64,000 nucleotides of DNA from Kitasatospora sp. DSM 101779 (GCF_025655475.1 NZ_JAHTIK010000001.1:1336180-1400179); one strand, 5' to 3'. Positions 42,715-50,954 are shown, numbered from the stretch's first letter. The notes: generated by a model from the sequence alone, not told the origin. Numbers and translations: made by a program.

Positions 42715-45471
42715 GTGCAGGTACAGCTCCTGGGCCCGGTCCGGGTCCTGCAGGGGGAGGTCCGGCACGACGTGCCGACGGCGGGGCGGCGAGCGGTCCT
42801 CGGCGTCCTCGGGCTGGCGGCCGGCCGTCAGGTGTCCCGCACGGAGCTCGTCGACACCCTGTGGTCCGACGACCCGCCCAACTCCGCGGTCAACGTGATC
42901 CAGACCCATGTGAAGCACCTGCGGAAGCTGCTCGAACCCGAACGCCCGCCCCGCGCCCCCAGTTCGGTCCTGCTCTCCGTCGGCGACGGCTACCTGCTGC
43001 CTACCGAGGCCTGCGCGGTCGACGTCCGCATCTTCCGGAGCATGCTGAACCGCGCCGCGGCGGCCCGGCTGGCGGGGGACCACACCGGCGCCCTCGACCT
43101 GTTCGACTCGGCGCTGGCGCTGTGGCGCGCCGACTCCCCGCTCTCCGACGTCCCCGCCCTGGCCGCGCATCCCGCCGTCCTCGCCCTGACCGAGGAGCGG
43201 TTCGCGGCGCTGTCGGCGAAGGGCGAGACCCTGCTGTCCCTCGGGGCCGCCGACGAAGCGGTGGCGGTCTTCGAACAGGTCGCCCACGCACGCCCCCTGG
43301 ACGAGGCCGCGCTGGCCCGCCTGATCCGCGGATACGACGCAGCCGGGCGGCGGGCCGCGGCGGTCGACACCTACCACGAGGTGCGGCGCCGCCTCGCCGA
43401 GGAGCTCGGGATCGGCCCCGGCCCCGAACTCGCGGCCGCCTACCAGGTGCTGCTGACGGACGAGGCCTGGCACACCACCGCGCCCCCGAGGCGCCGGCCG
43501 GTGCCGGCGACCCTGCCGGGCGACGTGCCCGACTTCGTCGGCCGACAGCGCGAACTCGCCTGGCTCGGGCGGATCCTGACGCAGTCGGCGGGCGTCGCGG
43601 TGCCCGTCGCGGTGGTCTCCGGGACGGCCGGGGTCGGCAAGACGGCGCTCGCCCTGCACTGGTCGCACCAGGTCCGGTCGCGCTTCCCCGACGGCCAGCT
43701 CTACGTCGACCTGCGGGGCTACGACCCCCAGCAGCCGCTGTCCGGCAACGACGCCCTCGCCCGGCTGTTGTCCGCGATGGGCCTGCCCGCCCACGAGATC
43801 CCGCTGGACGAGGCCGACCGCGTGGCCCGGTACCGGACCGAACTCACCGGGCACCGCGTCCTGGTCGTGCTCGACAACGTCTCCTCGGTGGACCAGGTCC
43901 GCCCGCTGCTGCCCGGCACCGGATCCTGCGCGGTGCTGGTGACCAGCCGCGACACCCTGGGCGAGCTGGTGGCCCGGCACGGGGCCCGGCGGCTCCACCT
44001 CGACCTGCTGCCGATGAACGACTCGCTCGACCTGCTGCGCAGGCTGATCGGCGACCGGCTGGACCGCGAGACGGCGATCGGCGAGGACCTGGCCACCCAG
44101 TGCGTGGGGCTGCCGCTCGCCCTACGGGTGGCCGCCGAACTCGCGGCAACCCAGCACACCACCCCGTTGCCGGACCTGGTGTCCGAGCTGGCCGACCGCC
44201 GCAGGCGGCTCCACCTGCTGGACACGGTCGGTAACTCCGTCAGCGCGGTGTTCTCCTGGTCCTACCAGCACCTGCCGGCGACCGCGGCGCGCGTCTTCCG
44301 GCTGCTCGGCCTCCAGTTCGGCCCCCACGTGTCGCTGAGCGCGTCCGCCGCGCTCGCCGGACGCAGCCCGGACGACACCCGGAGCGCCCTGACCGCGCTC
44401 ACCCGGGCCCACCTGGTGCACCCCCTCGGCCCGGACCGGTACGGCATGCACGACCTGCTGCGGGCGTACGCGACCACGCTGGCGCACTCCCACGTCACGC
44501 CGGCCGACCGGGCGGCCGCCCAGCGGCGGCTCGTCGACTACTACCTGCACACCGCGAACGCCGCCACCGTGCTGCTCGGCCACCGCGACCCGATCGACCT
44601 GCCCCCGCCCGCACCGGACGTGCCGCCGCCGGCCTTCGCCGACCTCGACGGCGCCTCGGCGTGGTTCGCCGCCGAGCACCAGTGCCTGCTCGCCGCGGTC
44701 GACTCGGCCCCCGACGGCCGGGTCGGCCTGCTCGCCGGATCCATGGCGACCTACCTGGAACAGCGCGGCCACTGGCCGGACTGGGTGACCACGCAGCACG
44801 CGGCGCTGGACGCGGCACGGCGGCTGGACGACCGGCCGGGGATCGCCTCGGCGCTCGGCGAACTGGGCCGCGCCAACGCGAGGATGGGCCGCTACGAGGA
44901 GGCCGACCAGCTGCTGCGCCGGGCCGTCCCGCTGTTCCAGGAGCTCTCCGACCCGCTCGGCGAGGCGCACTGCCACAACAGTCTGACCCTGGTGTTCGAG
45001 CGGCGGCACGACTTCGTCTCCGCCCTGGCGGAGGCCACCTCCGCGCTGGCGAAGTACCGGGCCGCCGGCAACCGGACGGGCCAGGCCCGGGCGCTCAACA
45101 ACATGGGCTGGTGCAACACCCAGCTCGGCCGGTACCCGGCGGCCCGCCGGTGCTGCGAGCAGGCCCTCGTCCTCCAGCGCGAGATCGGCGACCGCAACGG
45201 CGAGAGCGCCACCCTCGACACCCTCGGCCTGGTGCACCACCGGGTCGGCCGGTACCACCGGGCCGTCGCCTGTTACGAGCAGGCCCTCGACATCTACCGG
45301 GAGTTCGGCGACCGGTTCAACGAGGCCGCCCTGCTCAACCACCTGGGCGACTCGGCCGACGCCGCGGGCGACCCGGTCACCGCGAGGGAGGCCAGGCGCA
45401 GCGCCCGCGAGATCCTCGCGGAGTTCGACCGCACCGGCCGCGCGGGTCAGGACCGGCGCCCCCGGACCTGA
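42715..45471 (+). CDS. AfsR/SARP-family regulator with NB-ARC and TPR domains
   Basis: 918 residues from GTG 42715, with AGGGGGA 7 bases upstream. The domains are: winged-helix DNA-binding domain (1-95: VQLLGPVRVLQG, VSRTELVDTLWSDDPPNSAV); BTAD (about 98-245); an NB-ARC ATPase (about 275-560) with P-loop VSGTAGVGKTALALHW, Walker-B-like VLVVLDNVSS and GLPLALRVAAELA; a winged segment (about 500-600); and TPR repeats at about 700-900, each with a GRY/Q-type turn. It is a pathway-specific or AfsR-like activator, likely switching on the divergent operon through the 11-bp-spaced repeats. Confidence 0.93.
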   Translation: MQVQLLGPVRVLQGEVRHDVPTAGRRAVLGVLGLAAGRQVSRTELVDTLWSDDPPNSAVNVIQTHVKHLRKLLEPERPPRAPSSVLLSVGDGYLLPTEACAVDVRIFRSMLNRAAAARLAGDHTGALDLFDSALALWRADSPLSDVPALAAHPAVLALTEERFAALSAKGETLLSLGAADEAVAVFEQVAHARPLDEAALARLIRGYDAAGRRAAAVDTYHEVRRRLAEELGIGPGPELAAAYQVLLTDEAWHTTAPPRRRPVPATLPGDVPDFVGRQRELAWLGRILTQSAGVAVPVAVVSGTAGVGKTALALHWSHQVRSRFPDGQLYVDLRGYDPQQPLSGNDALARLLSAMGLPAHEIPLDEADRVARYRTELTGHRVLVVLDNVSSVDQVRPLLPGTGSCAVLVTSRDTLGELVARHGARRLHLDLLPMNDSLDLLRRLIGDRLDRETAIGEDLATQCVGLPLALRVAAELAATQHTTPLPDLVSELADRRRRLHLLDTVGNSVSAVFSWSYQHLPATAARVFRLLGLQFGPHVSLSASAALAGRSPDDTRSALTALTRAHLVHPLGPDRYGMHDLLRAYATTLAHSHVTPADRAAAQRRLVDYYLHTANAATVLLGHRDPIDLPPPAPDVPPPAFADLDGASAWFAAEHQCLLAAVDSAPDGRVGLLAGSMATYLEQRGHWPDWVTTQHAALDAARRLDDRPGIASALGELGRANARMGRYEEADQLLRRAVPLFQELSDPLGEAHCHNSLTLVFERRHDFVSALAEATSALAKYRAAGNRTGQARALNNMGWCNTQLGRYPAARRCCEQALVLQREIGDRNGESATLDTLGLVHHRVGRYHRAVACYEQALDIYREFGDRFNEAALLNHLGDSADAAGDPVTAREARRSAREILAEFDRTGRAGQDRRPRT

Positions 45472-45676
45472 CCCTCCACCGGCCGCTCCGCACGACCTGA
45501 CGCACCCTCACCCCGCCGGGCCCGCTCCCGTGCGGGGCGAGGGCCGGGGACGGTGCCGGATCCTGACCGGCGGCCGGTCGACCGTCACCCGCGCGGCGCT
45601 GACGGCCGGAGAGCCGCTGTTCGGGGACCGGACTAGGCTGACACTGGCGTCTGATCCCGGGACCTCGGAGGAGCCG

Positions 45677-47410
45677 GTGGGCCACGCGTCGGATGAGGGC
45701 TCGGTGCCCCTGCCGCAGCTGAGGCTGGACGACCTGCTGGACGAGCTGCAGGCCCGGCTGGACGCGGCCAGGACCACCCGCGACCGGGTGCACAGCCTGC
45801 TGGAGGCCGTGCTGGCGGTCGGCCGCGACCTGGAACTGTCACAGGTGCTGCAGCACATCGTGGAGGCGGCCGTGTCCCTGGTGGACGCCGAGTACGGGGC
45901 GCTCGGGGTGATCGGCGAGGACCTGCGCCTGTCGCAGTTCATTCCGGTCGGGCTGACCGAGGAGCAGGTGAAGCTGATCGGGGACCTCCCGTCCGGCCGG
46001 GGGGTGCTGGGCGAGCTGATCCGCCACCCCGAGCCGCTCTGCCTGGCGGAGATCTCGGAGCATCCGGCGTCGTACGGCTTCCCGCCGAACCATCCGCCGA
46101 TGCACACCTTCCTCGGGGTGCCGATCCGGGTGCGCGGCCGGGTGTTCGGCAATCTGTACCTGACCGAGAAGCGCGGCGGCCAGGCGTTCGACGCCGAGGA
46201 CGAGTCGGTGCTGGCCACCCTCGCGGTGGCGGCCGGCGTGGCGGTGGACAACGCCCGGCTGTACGCGCAGGCGCGGCTGCGCGAGCAGTGGCTGGCCGCC
46301 GGCGCCGAGGTCACCGCGAGCCTGCTGTCCGGCAGCCGGGAGCAGGCGGTGCTGGACCTGCTGGTCGCCCGGGCCGGGGAGATCGCCAGGGCGGACCTCA
46401 CGGTCGTCGCGCTGCCGGTGCCCGGCACCGAGGAGCTGGAGGTGCGGATCGCGTCCGGGCTGCGGGCGGAGGAGCACACGGGGCTGGTGCTGCCGCTGAC
46501 CGGTTCGTTCGTCGGCGCGGCTGCCTCCGCCGGGACGCTGGTGACCAGCAGCGACGTCCAGCGGGACGCGCGGATCACCGCGGGCCCGCCGCGCTGGGAG
46601 GGCCTCGGCCCGGCGGTGGCCGTGCCGATCGGCACCGCCGGGGGGCGGGTGCGCGGTGTGCTGATGCTGGCCAGGGCCGCGGGCCGGCCGGTGTTCGACG
46701 CCGACGAGTCGGCGCCGCTGGAGGGCTTCGCCGGGCAGGCCGCGGTGGCGATGGAGCTGGCGGAGCGGCGGCGCGACTCCGAGCAGGTGGCGCTGCTGAG
46801 CGAGCGCGACCGGATCGCCCGCGACCTGCACGACCTGGCCATCCAGCGGTTGTTCGCGACCGGGATGACGCTGCAGGGGGCGACCCGGTTCATCGACCAT
46901 CCGGAGGCCGAGGAGCGGGTGCGGCGGGCGATCGACGACCTGGACGAGACCGCCCGGACGATCCGCGCGACGATCTTCGGGCTGCGCAGCCGGGAGGCCA
47001 CGCCGTCGGCCGGGGGCTTGCGGGCGCAGGCCGTCGAGGCGGTGCAGCGGGCGGCTGCTGTGCTGGGCTTCGCCCCGGCGCTGCGGATGTCCGGGCTGCT
47101 GGACACGGTGGTGCCGGCGCCCGTGGCGGGCGAGGCGGTGGCGGTGCTGGAGGAGGCGCTGTCGAACGCGGCCCGGCACGCCCGGGCCACCGCGGTGGAC
47201 GTGTCGGTGGAGCTTACGGGGGACGGCACCGGGGAGCGGCTGGTGGTCGCCGTCCGCGACAACGGGGTGGGCCTGCCGGAGGGCGGTCGGCGCAGCGGGC
47301 TGGCGAACCTCGCCGACCGGGCAGTCGCGCTGGGCGGGGAGTTCGTCGCCGGGGCGCGGCCGGGGGGCGGCACCGAGGTGGTCTGGCGGGTCCCACTCAC
47401 CGATGCGTGA
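45677..47410 (+). CDS. DevS/DosT-like GAF-GAF sensor histidine kinase (orphan)
   Basis: 577 residues from GTG 45677 with GGAGGAG upstream. A first GAF domain (about 45-190) ends with HPPMHTFLGVPIRVRGRVFG and NLYLTEKRGGQAFDAEDE, a pattern characteristic of DevS/DosT sensors, whose first GAF binds heme. The second GAF (about 200-350) is followed by HisKA_3 with RIARDLHDLAIQRLFATGMT (phosphoacceptor His) and HATPase (EEALSNAARHARAT, RDNGVGLPEGG). It probably senses O2, NO or redox and phosphorylates a DevR/OsdR-type regulator, which is not encoded in this window. It is convergent with a nitroreductase gene of the Acg type. Confidence 0.9.
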   Translation: MGHASDEGSVPLPQLRLDDLLDELQARLDAARTTRDRVHSLLEAVLAVGRDLELSQVLQHIVEAAVSLVDAEYGALGVIGEDLRLSQFIPVGLTEEQVKLIGDLPSGRGVLGELIRHPEPLCLAEISEHPASYGFPPNHPPMHTFLGVPIRVRGRVFGNLYLTEKRGGQAFDAEDESVLATLAVAAGVAVDNARLYAQARLREQWLAAGAEVTASLLSGSREQAVLDLLVARAGEIARADLTVVALPVPGTEELEVRIASGLRAEEHTGLVLPLTGSFVGAAASAGTLVTSSDVQRDARITAGPPRWEGLGPAVAVPIGTAGGRVRGVLMLARAAGRPVFDADESAPLEGFAGQAAVAMELAERRRDSEQVALLSERDRIARDLHDLAIQRLFATGMTLQGATRFIDHPEAEERVRRAIDDLDETARTIRATIFGLRSREATPSAGGLRAQAVEAVQRAAAVLGFAPALRMSGLLDTVVPAPVAGEAVAVLEEALSNAARHARATAVDVSVELTGDGTGERLVVAVRDNGVGLPEGGRRSGLANLADRAVALGGEFVAGARPGGGTEVVWRVPLTDA

Positions 47411-47431
47411 CCGCGCTGCGCACCGCGTTAC

Positions 47432-47457
47432 GCCGAGCGGCGCGTGACCGGCTCGGC
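47432..47457. terminator. Hairpin between the sensor kinase and nitroreductase genes
   Basis: GCCGAGC (47432-47438) pairs with GCTCGGC (47451-47457) across a 12-base loop. An alternative 8-bp stem uses a second GCTCGGCG further right. It is placed between convergent stops at 47410 and 47473. Confidence 0.5.
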
Positions 47458-47472
47458 TCGGCGCGGCGCGGC

Positions 47473-48468
47473 TCAGAGCGGTGTCGGGTCGGCGTCGACG
47501 ACCTCCGCGAGCGGCCGCCGCGGTGTGGGCGCGCCCTCCGGCCCGCGGCCGAGCCGGATCAGCAGGTGGACGTGGTACGGGCCCTGCCGGGGGTCGCGTG
47601 CCTCGTCCCGCAGGCCGGGCCACTCCATCGCCTGGTGCAGCAGCGAGGCGCGCAGTCCGTGCGCGGTGGCGAGCAGCAGGACGTGCTGCAGGGCGAGGCC
47701 CGCGGTCAGCCAGTCCTCGGGGCGGTCGCCGTTGGTGGCCAGGACGGCGATGCACGGGTCGTCCTCGAAGGGGGCGGGCTGCAGGTGTTCGGCGGGGTGG
47801 ATCGCGGAGAAGTCCCGCATCGGCAGGTGCCCACCGGCGTCCTGCGGGCCGAGGGCGGTCACCGGCAGGCCGTCCGCGCCGGGGTCGGGCCGGGTGCGGA
47901 TCCAGCTGCGGCTCTCGGCCCGGCGGTCCGGGTCGGTGGTGTTGCGGCGCTCGGCCTCCGCGGTCAGCCGCAGCAGGCGGTCGCGCTCGACGCGGTCGGG
48001 CAGCAGCAGGTGAGCTCCCTCGCCCTGCGCCGCCCGGACGAGCAGGTCCAGCAGCGCAGGCGGCACGGGCCCGCCGTCGAAGGGCGTGCGGACGCTGTGT
48101 CGGCGCCAGATCGCGTCGAACAGCTCGGTGGTGCCGGGCAGGTCGACCACGGACGGCTCGTCGAGGTCGACCGCGGCGAGCAGCCCGGGCTCGGTGCAGT
48201 CGGGCAGCAGGCGGACCCGGGGTGCCCAGCCGAGGTGGCGGGCGGCGGTGCGCAGGTTGAACACCGCGGCGCCGACCGAGATGTGCAGCGCGCGGCCCTC
48301 GGGGTCGGCGATCGGCAGGCCGCGCTCCGGGGCGGTGTGCACCTCCAGGGTGGAGGTCTCGGGGCGCAGCCGGAAGCGCCACGGCTGGGTGTTGTGGACG
48401 GACGGCGCGGCGACGGCGGCGGAGATGAGCTTCTCGAGCGCGGCGGCGTCCAGTGCCTCGGTGCGCAT
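47473..48468 (-). CDS. Acg-type nitroreductase-family protein
   Basis: 331 residues from ATG 48468, behind GGAGGCCGCC. The nitroreductase fold is seen in AAVAAPSVHNTQPWRFRL at the N-terminus and in FDAIWRRHSVRTPFDGGPVP in the middle. ADWLTAGLALQHVLLLATAHGL-type helices (PEDWLTAGLALQHVLL) and the LLIRLGRGP strand follow. Double-length members of this kind (Acg, Rv2032 type) bind FMN and are DosR-regulated in mycobacteria. It lies 39 bp downstream of the SHOCT gene, probably in one transcript. Confidence 0.88.
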   Translation of the reverse strand: MRTEALDAAALEKLISAAVAAPSVHNTQPWRFRLRPETSTLEVHTAPERGLPIADPEGRALHISVGAAVFNLRTAARHLGWAPRVRLLPDCTEPGLLAAVDLDEPSVVDLPGTTELFDAIWRRHSVRTPFDGGPVPPALLDLLVRAAQGEGAHLLLPDRVERDRLLRLTAEAERRNTTDPDRRAESRSWIRTRPDPGADGLPVTALGPQDAGGHLPMRDFSAIHPAEHLQPAPFEDDPCIAVLATNGDRPEDWLTAGLALQHVLLLATAHGLRASLLHQAMEWPGLRDEARDPRQGPYHVHLLIRLGRGPEGAPTPRRPLAEVVDADPTPL

Positions 48469-48507
48469 GGCGGCCTCCTGGGGTGGGGTGGCGGGTCCGG
48501 CGGCGGG

Positions 48508-48804
48508 TCAGCCGCTGCCGGCTCTGCCTGCGGTGCGGAGCGTCTCCAGCCGGTGCCGGTACTCCTCGGCGTCGATCTCGCCACGGGCGAAGCGTTCGCC
48601 GAGCAGTTGCTCGGGGTCGGTGCGCGGCCGTCCGGGATCCGCGGGCGGCGGTGCGCCCCGGCCGGGGCCTGGCGGTTCGGCGCGGCCCAGGTGGCGGACC
48701 AGGACCACGATGCCGAGCACGAGCAGGGCCCAGAAGAGCACCATGCCGACGGTCATGAGGCCGAAGCCCCAGCCGTTCATGCCGTGGCCGTTCCAGTACA
48801 TCAT
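48508..48804 (-). CDS. SHOCT-domain small membrane protein
   Basis: 98 residues from ATG 48804 (GTG 48807 and ATG 48801 are alternatives), with AGGAGG 5 bases upstream. An aromatic N-terminus (MMYWNGHGMNGWGFG) leads into one membrane helix (about 15-38, LMTVGMVLFWALLVLGIVVL). A Pro/Gly linker and a C-terminal SHOCT motif follow (DPEQLLGERFARGEIDAEEY, RHRLETL). SHOCT segments cap many membrane proteins in actinobacteria and may mediate oligomerisation. It is first in a likely operon with the nitroreductase gene. Confidence 0.85.
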   Translation of the reverse strand: MMYWNGHGMNGWGFGLMTVGMVLFWALLVLGIVVLVRHLGRAEPPGPGRGAPPPADPGRPRTDPEQLLGERFARGEIDAEEYRHRLETLRTAGRAGSG

Positions 48805-48899
48805 CACGACCTCCTCCGCCTTGCTCGCGGACGGATCGCGGGCGGATCGCGGGCGGACCGCCCACCACCATCGTGCGCGGCCGGGGCGGCGGCCCGCTT

Positions 48900-48913
48900 G
48901 GGCCGATCGGCCC
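48900..48913. promoter_or_regulatory. DevR/OsdR-like palindromic box upstream of SHOCT-nitroreductase
   Basis: GGGCCGATCGGCCC is a perfect 14-bp palindrome fitting GGGCC-N4-GGCCC, 96 bp before the SHOCT start. Just beyond it, GGTCGGGG-N9-CCCCGACC (48915-48939) and CCCGACCC-GGGTCGGG (48943-48958) are further dyads, so the region may hold an array of regulator sites. Confidence 0.5.
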
Positions 48914-48942
48914 GGGTCGGGGCCCGCTGGTCCCCGACCGGT

Positions 48943-48958
48943 CCCGACCCGGGTCGGG
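48943..48958. promoter_or_regulatory. Perfect 16-bp palindrome
   Basis: CCCGACCCGGGTCGGG is fully self-complementary and lies in the 48805-49017 intergenic region, 30 bp from the DevR-like box and 59 bp after the flavodoxin gene's stop. It could be an operator for the leftward operon or part of a terminator for the flavodoxin gene. Confidence 0.35.
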
Positions 48959-49017
48959 CAGTGCCGGGCCGGGCGGTGGAGGCTCCCGGGGGTGCGCGGT
49001 CCGGTGCGGCCGGGTGC

Positions 49018-49530
49018 TCAGGACGCGCGGCGGAGTTCCCCGGCGACCTCGTGGGTCCACGCCCGGATGTGCTCGGCGTTGCGGTAGTCGCCGCTGGTGC
49101 CGCGGCGGACCATGAGGCGGGCGAGCAGGCCGGGGGTGTCGGCGGTCACCCGGCCACCGAAGGTGACGTGGCCCCGGGCGTGCAGGCGTTCCATCTCGCG
49201 GGCGGCGCCGGGGACGGGCAGCAGGTCCTCCTGCTCGGCGGAGCCGTCGACCGGGCCGCTGCTGAACAGCCAGACCGGCCGCTCGTTGAGGGCGTCGGCG
49301 TTGCGGTGGGCGCAGCGCACCGCGTCACGGTGCCAGTGCCCGGCGTAGAGCGAGCCGCCGAGGATGACGGCGTCGTAGGGGGAGACGTCGCGGACCTCGC
49401 CGGCCGGGAGGACGGCGGTGTCGAAGCCGTCCTGCCGGAGGGTGAGACCGATCTCGGCGGCGATCCCGGCGGTGGCGCCGTGCTTGCTGCCGTAGGCCAC
49501 CAGGATTCTCCTGGTCTTCGTCGCGGTCAT
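49018..49530 (-). CDS. Flavodoxin-domain protein
   Basis: 170 residues from ATG 49530 with GGGAGGAC upstream. It begins RILVAYGSKHGATAGIAAEI (flavodoxin P-loop for FMN phosphate, T-x-G-like), then YDAVILGGSLYAGHWHRDA and PVWLFSSGPVDGSA. The pattern is that of HemG/flavodoxin_5 proteins. It may reduce a quinone or act in protoporphyrinogen-like chemistry, or simply carry electrons. Such proteins are frequent in actinobacterial hypoxia/dormancy gene sets. Confidence 0.88.
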   Translation of the reverse strand: MTATKTRRILVAYGSKHGATAGIAAEIGLTLRQDGFDTAVLPAGEVRDVSPYDAVILGGSLYAGHWHRDAVRCAHRNADALNERPVWLFSSGPVDGSAEQEDLLPVPGAAREMERLHARGHVTFGGRVTADTPGLLARLMVRRGTSGDYRNAEHIRAWTHEVAGELRRAS

Positions 49531-49563
49531 CACGTCCTCCCGTCGCCGGTCGGCCGGGGCGCC

Positions 49564-49610
49564 GGGCCGGTGTCCCCGGGTGGCGTGGCCGACCCTTCCA
49601 GGGTGGGCCA
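49564..49610 (-). promoter_or_regulatory. Candidate control region of the flavodoxin gene
   Basis: Two elements lie 34-80 bp before ATG 49530: GGGCCGGTGTCCCC (49564-49577), an imperfect DevR-like box, and TGGCC-g-ACCCT-tcc-AGGGT-g-GGCCA (49586-49610), a 25-bp palindrome with one mismatch per arm. Either could be an operator. Confidence 0.3.
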
Positions 49611-49639
49611 CCGGCGGCGCGGCGGCCAGGTGCGGCCGT

Positions 49640-49725
49640 TCGGGTGATTCCCGGGTCCGGCCGGGAGGTGCCCCTCGGGGCTGGGGGGATGCCCGGCGTC
49701 GCGCGCGGCAAAGTCCGAAGGAGAG
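49640..49725. repeat. Dispersed intergenic repeat, copy 2
   Basis: Intergenic DNA containing the 18-mer CCGGCCGGGAGGTGCCCC (49657-49674), identical to 31871-31888, within similar CCGG/CCCC context. It lies between the flavodoxin promoter region and the end of the LacI gene. Not coding. Confidence 0.55.
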
Positions 49726-49744
49726 GGCCCGGCCGGACGGGGTG

Positions 49745-50860
49745 TCAGCGGCCGCCGCGGGGCGGGGCGGTGGACGCGCGGGGGACGAGGACCGGGTCGG
49801 GCGCGGGCCGGGAGGGCGCCTCGCCGTTCGCGAGGAGGTCGAACAGCGAGCGGACGGCCTGGGCGCCGTACGCGAACACGTCGCGGCTCACGGCGGAGAG
49901 CTGCGGCCGCACCAGCTGGCACAGCTGCGAGTCGTCCCAGGCGACCAGCGAGAGGTCCTGCGGCACCCGCAGGCCCATCTCGGCGGCCACGGAGAGTCCG
50001 GCGACGGCCATGACGTCGTTGTCGTAGACGATCGCGGTGGGCCGCCGGGCGGAGGCGAGGAGGCTCCGGGTGGCCCGGGAGCCGCCGCCGCCGGAGTAGT
50101 CGGCGGTGACCTGGACGGCCTCCTCCCGTGCCGGTTCGGCGGCGATCTCCTCGAAGGCGCGGGCCCGGACGGCGCTGTGCCCGAGGCCGGCGGGGCCGCC
50201 GACCCGGGCGATCCGGCGGTGGCCGAGCGCGGCCAGGTAGCGGACGGCCTCGTGGACGGCGGCGGCGTCGTCCGTCCACACGGCGGGGAACGGGCCGGCC
50301 AGCGAGGGGTGGCCGACGGCGACGGCGGGCAGGCCGCTGCCGGCGAGCGCGGCGATCCGCGGGTCGTCACCGCGCAGGTCGACGAGGAGGGAGCCGCCGA
50401 CGCGGCGGCCCTGCCACCATGCGCGCTGGACCTCGGCCTCCTCCTCGACGCTGCCGACCAGGCGCAGCAGCAGCGAGCAGCGGTGTTCGACGAGGACGCT
50501 CTCGACGCCGGCGATGAAGTCCATGAAGAACGGCTCCCAGCCGAGCATGGGTGCCGGGCGGGCCAGGACGAGGCCGATGGTGTCGGTCTGCCGGCCGGAG
50601 AGCGAGCGGGCGGCGGTGTTGGGCGTCCAGCCGAGGTCGCGGGCGGGGGTGAGGATGCGCTCGCGGGTGGCGGCGGAGACGCCGGGGCGGTCGTTGAGGG
50701 CGAGCGAGACGGCGGCGGTGGAGACGCCTGCCCGGTCGGCGACGTCGCGGATGGTGACACGTCGGGCGTGCGTCCCGTCCGGGCTCGTCGTCCGCCTTCC
50801 GGGCCGACCGGCCCTGGGCTCCTGCTCCGTGCGGCGGTCCGCACCGAGATCGGCGCCCAA
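49745..50860 (-). CDS. LacI-family transcriptional regulator
   Basis: 371 residues. The only in-frame start upstream of the HTH is TTG 50860, with a weak ribosome site. A 34-residue Arg/Pro-rich lead precedes the LacI helix-turn-helix (VTIRDVADRAGVSTAAVSLA, ALNDRPGVSAATRERI). The hinge region is RSLSGRQTDTIGLVLARP, and a periplasmic-binding-type effector domain follows (about 95-365; DDPRIAALAGSGLPAVAVG, YLAALGHRRIARVGGPAG, DDSQLCQLVRPQLSAVS). It is probably a sugar-responsive repressor. The palindrome TGAAGCGCTTCA 29 bp upstream of the start is the expected operator. Confidence 0.9.
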   Translation of the reverse strand: MGADLGADRRTEQEPRAGRPGRRTTSPDGTHARRVTIRDVADRAGVSTAAVSLALNDRPGVSAATRERILTPARDLGWTPNTAARSLSGRQTDTIGLVLARPAPMLGWEPFFMDFIAGVESVLVEHRCSLLLRLVGSVEEEAEVQRAWWQGRRVGGSLLVDLRGDDPRIAALAGSGLPAVAVGHPSLAGPFPAVWTDDAAAVHEAVRYLAALGHRRIARVGGPAGLGHSAVRARAFEEIAAEPAREEAVQVTADYSGGGGSRATRSLLASARRPTAIVYDNDVMAVAGLSVAAEMGLRVPQDLSLVAWDDSQLCQLVRPQLSAVSRDVFAYGAQAVRSLFDLLANGEAPSRPAPDPVLVPRASTAPPRGGR

Positions 50861-50888
50861 TCCAGGCGGCCGGTCGGCCCGGTGTCCA

Positions 50889-50900
50889 TGAAGCGCTTCA
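50889..50900. promoter_or_regulatory. LacI-type operator
   Basis: TGAAGCGCTTCA is a perfect 12-bp palindrome with the central CG typical of LacI/GalR operators. It lies 29 bp upstream of the LacI gene start, so autorepression is likely. Confidence 0.65.
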
Positions 50901-50954
50901 GCCTGCCCGGGCGCCCGGCGGCGGCCGGGAGCGGTGCCGTCGGGCGCCGGCGGC

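Noticed and set aside
48943-48958. Considered as a CRISPR-like or attachment-site core
   Set aside because: It is a single palindrome with no spaced direct repeats, integrase or tRNA nearby; a regulatory or terminator role fits better.
45839-49060. A 1073-codon minus-strand open frame across the sensor kinase and nitroreductase
   Set aside because: Low-complexity Arg/Pro/His sequence, and it contradicts the well-supported DevS-like, SHOCT and flavodoxin genes.
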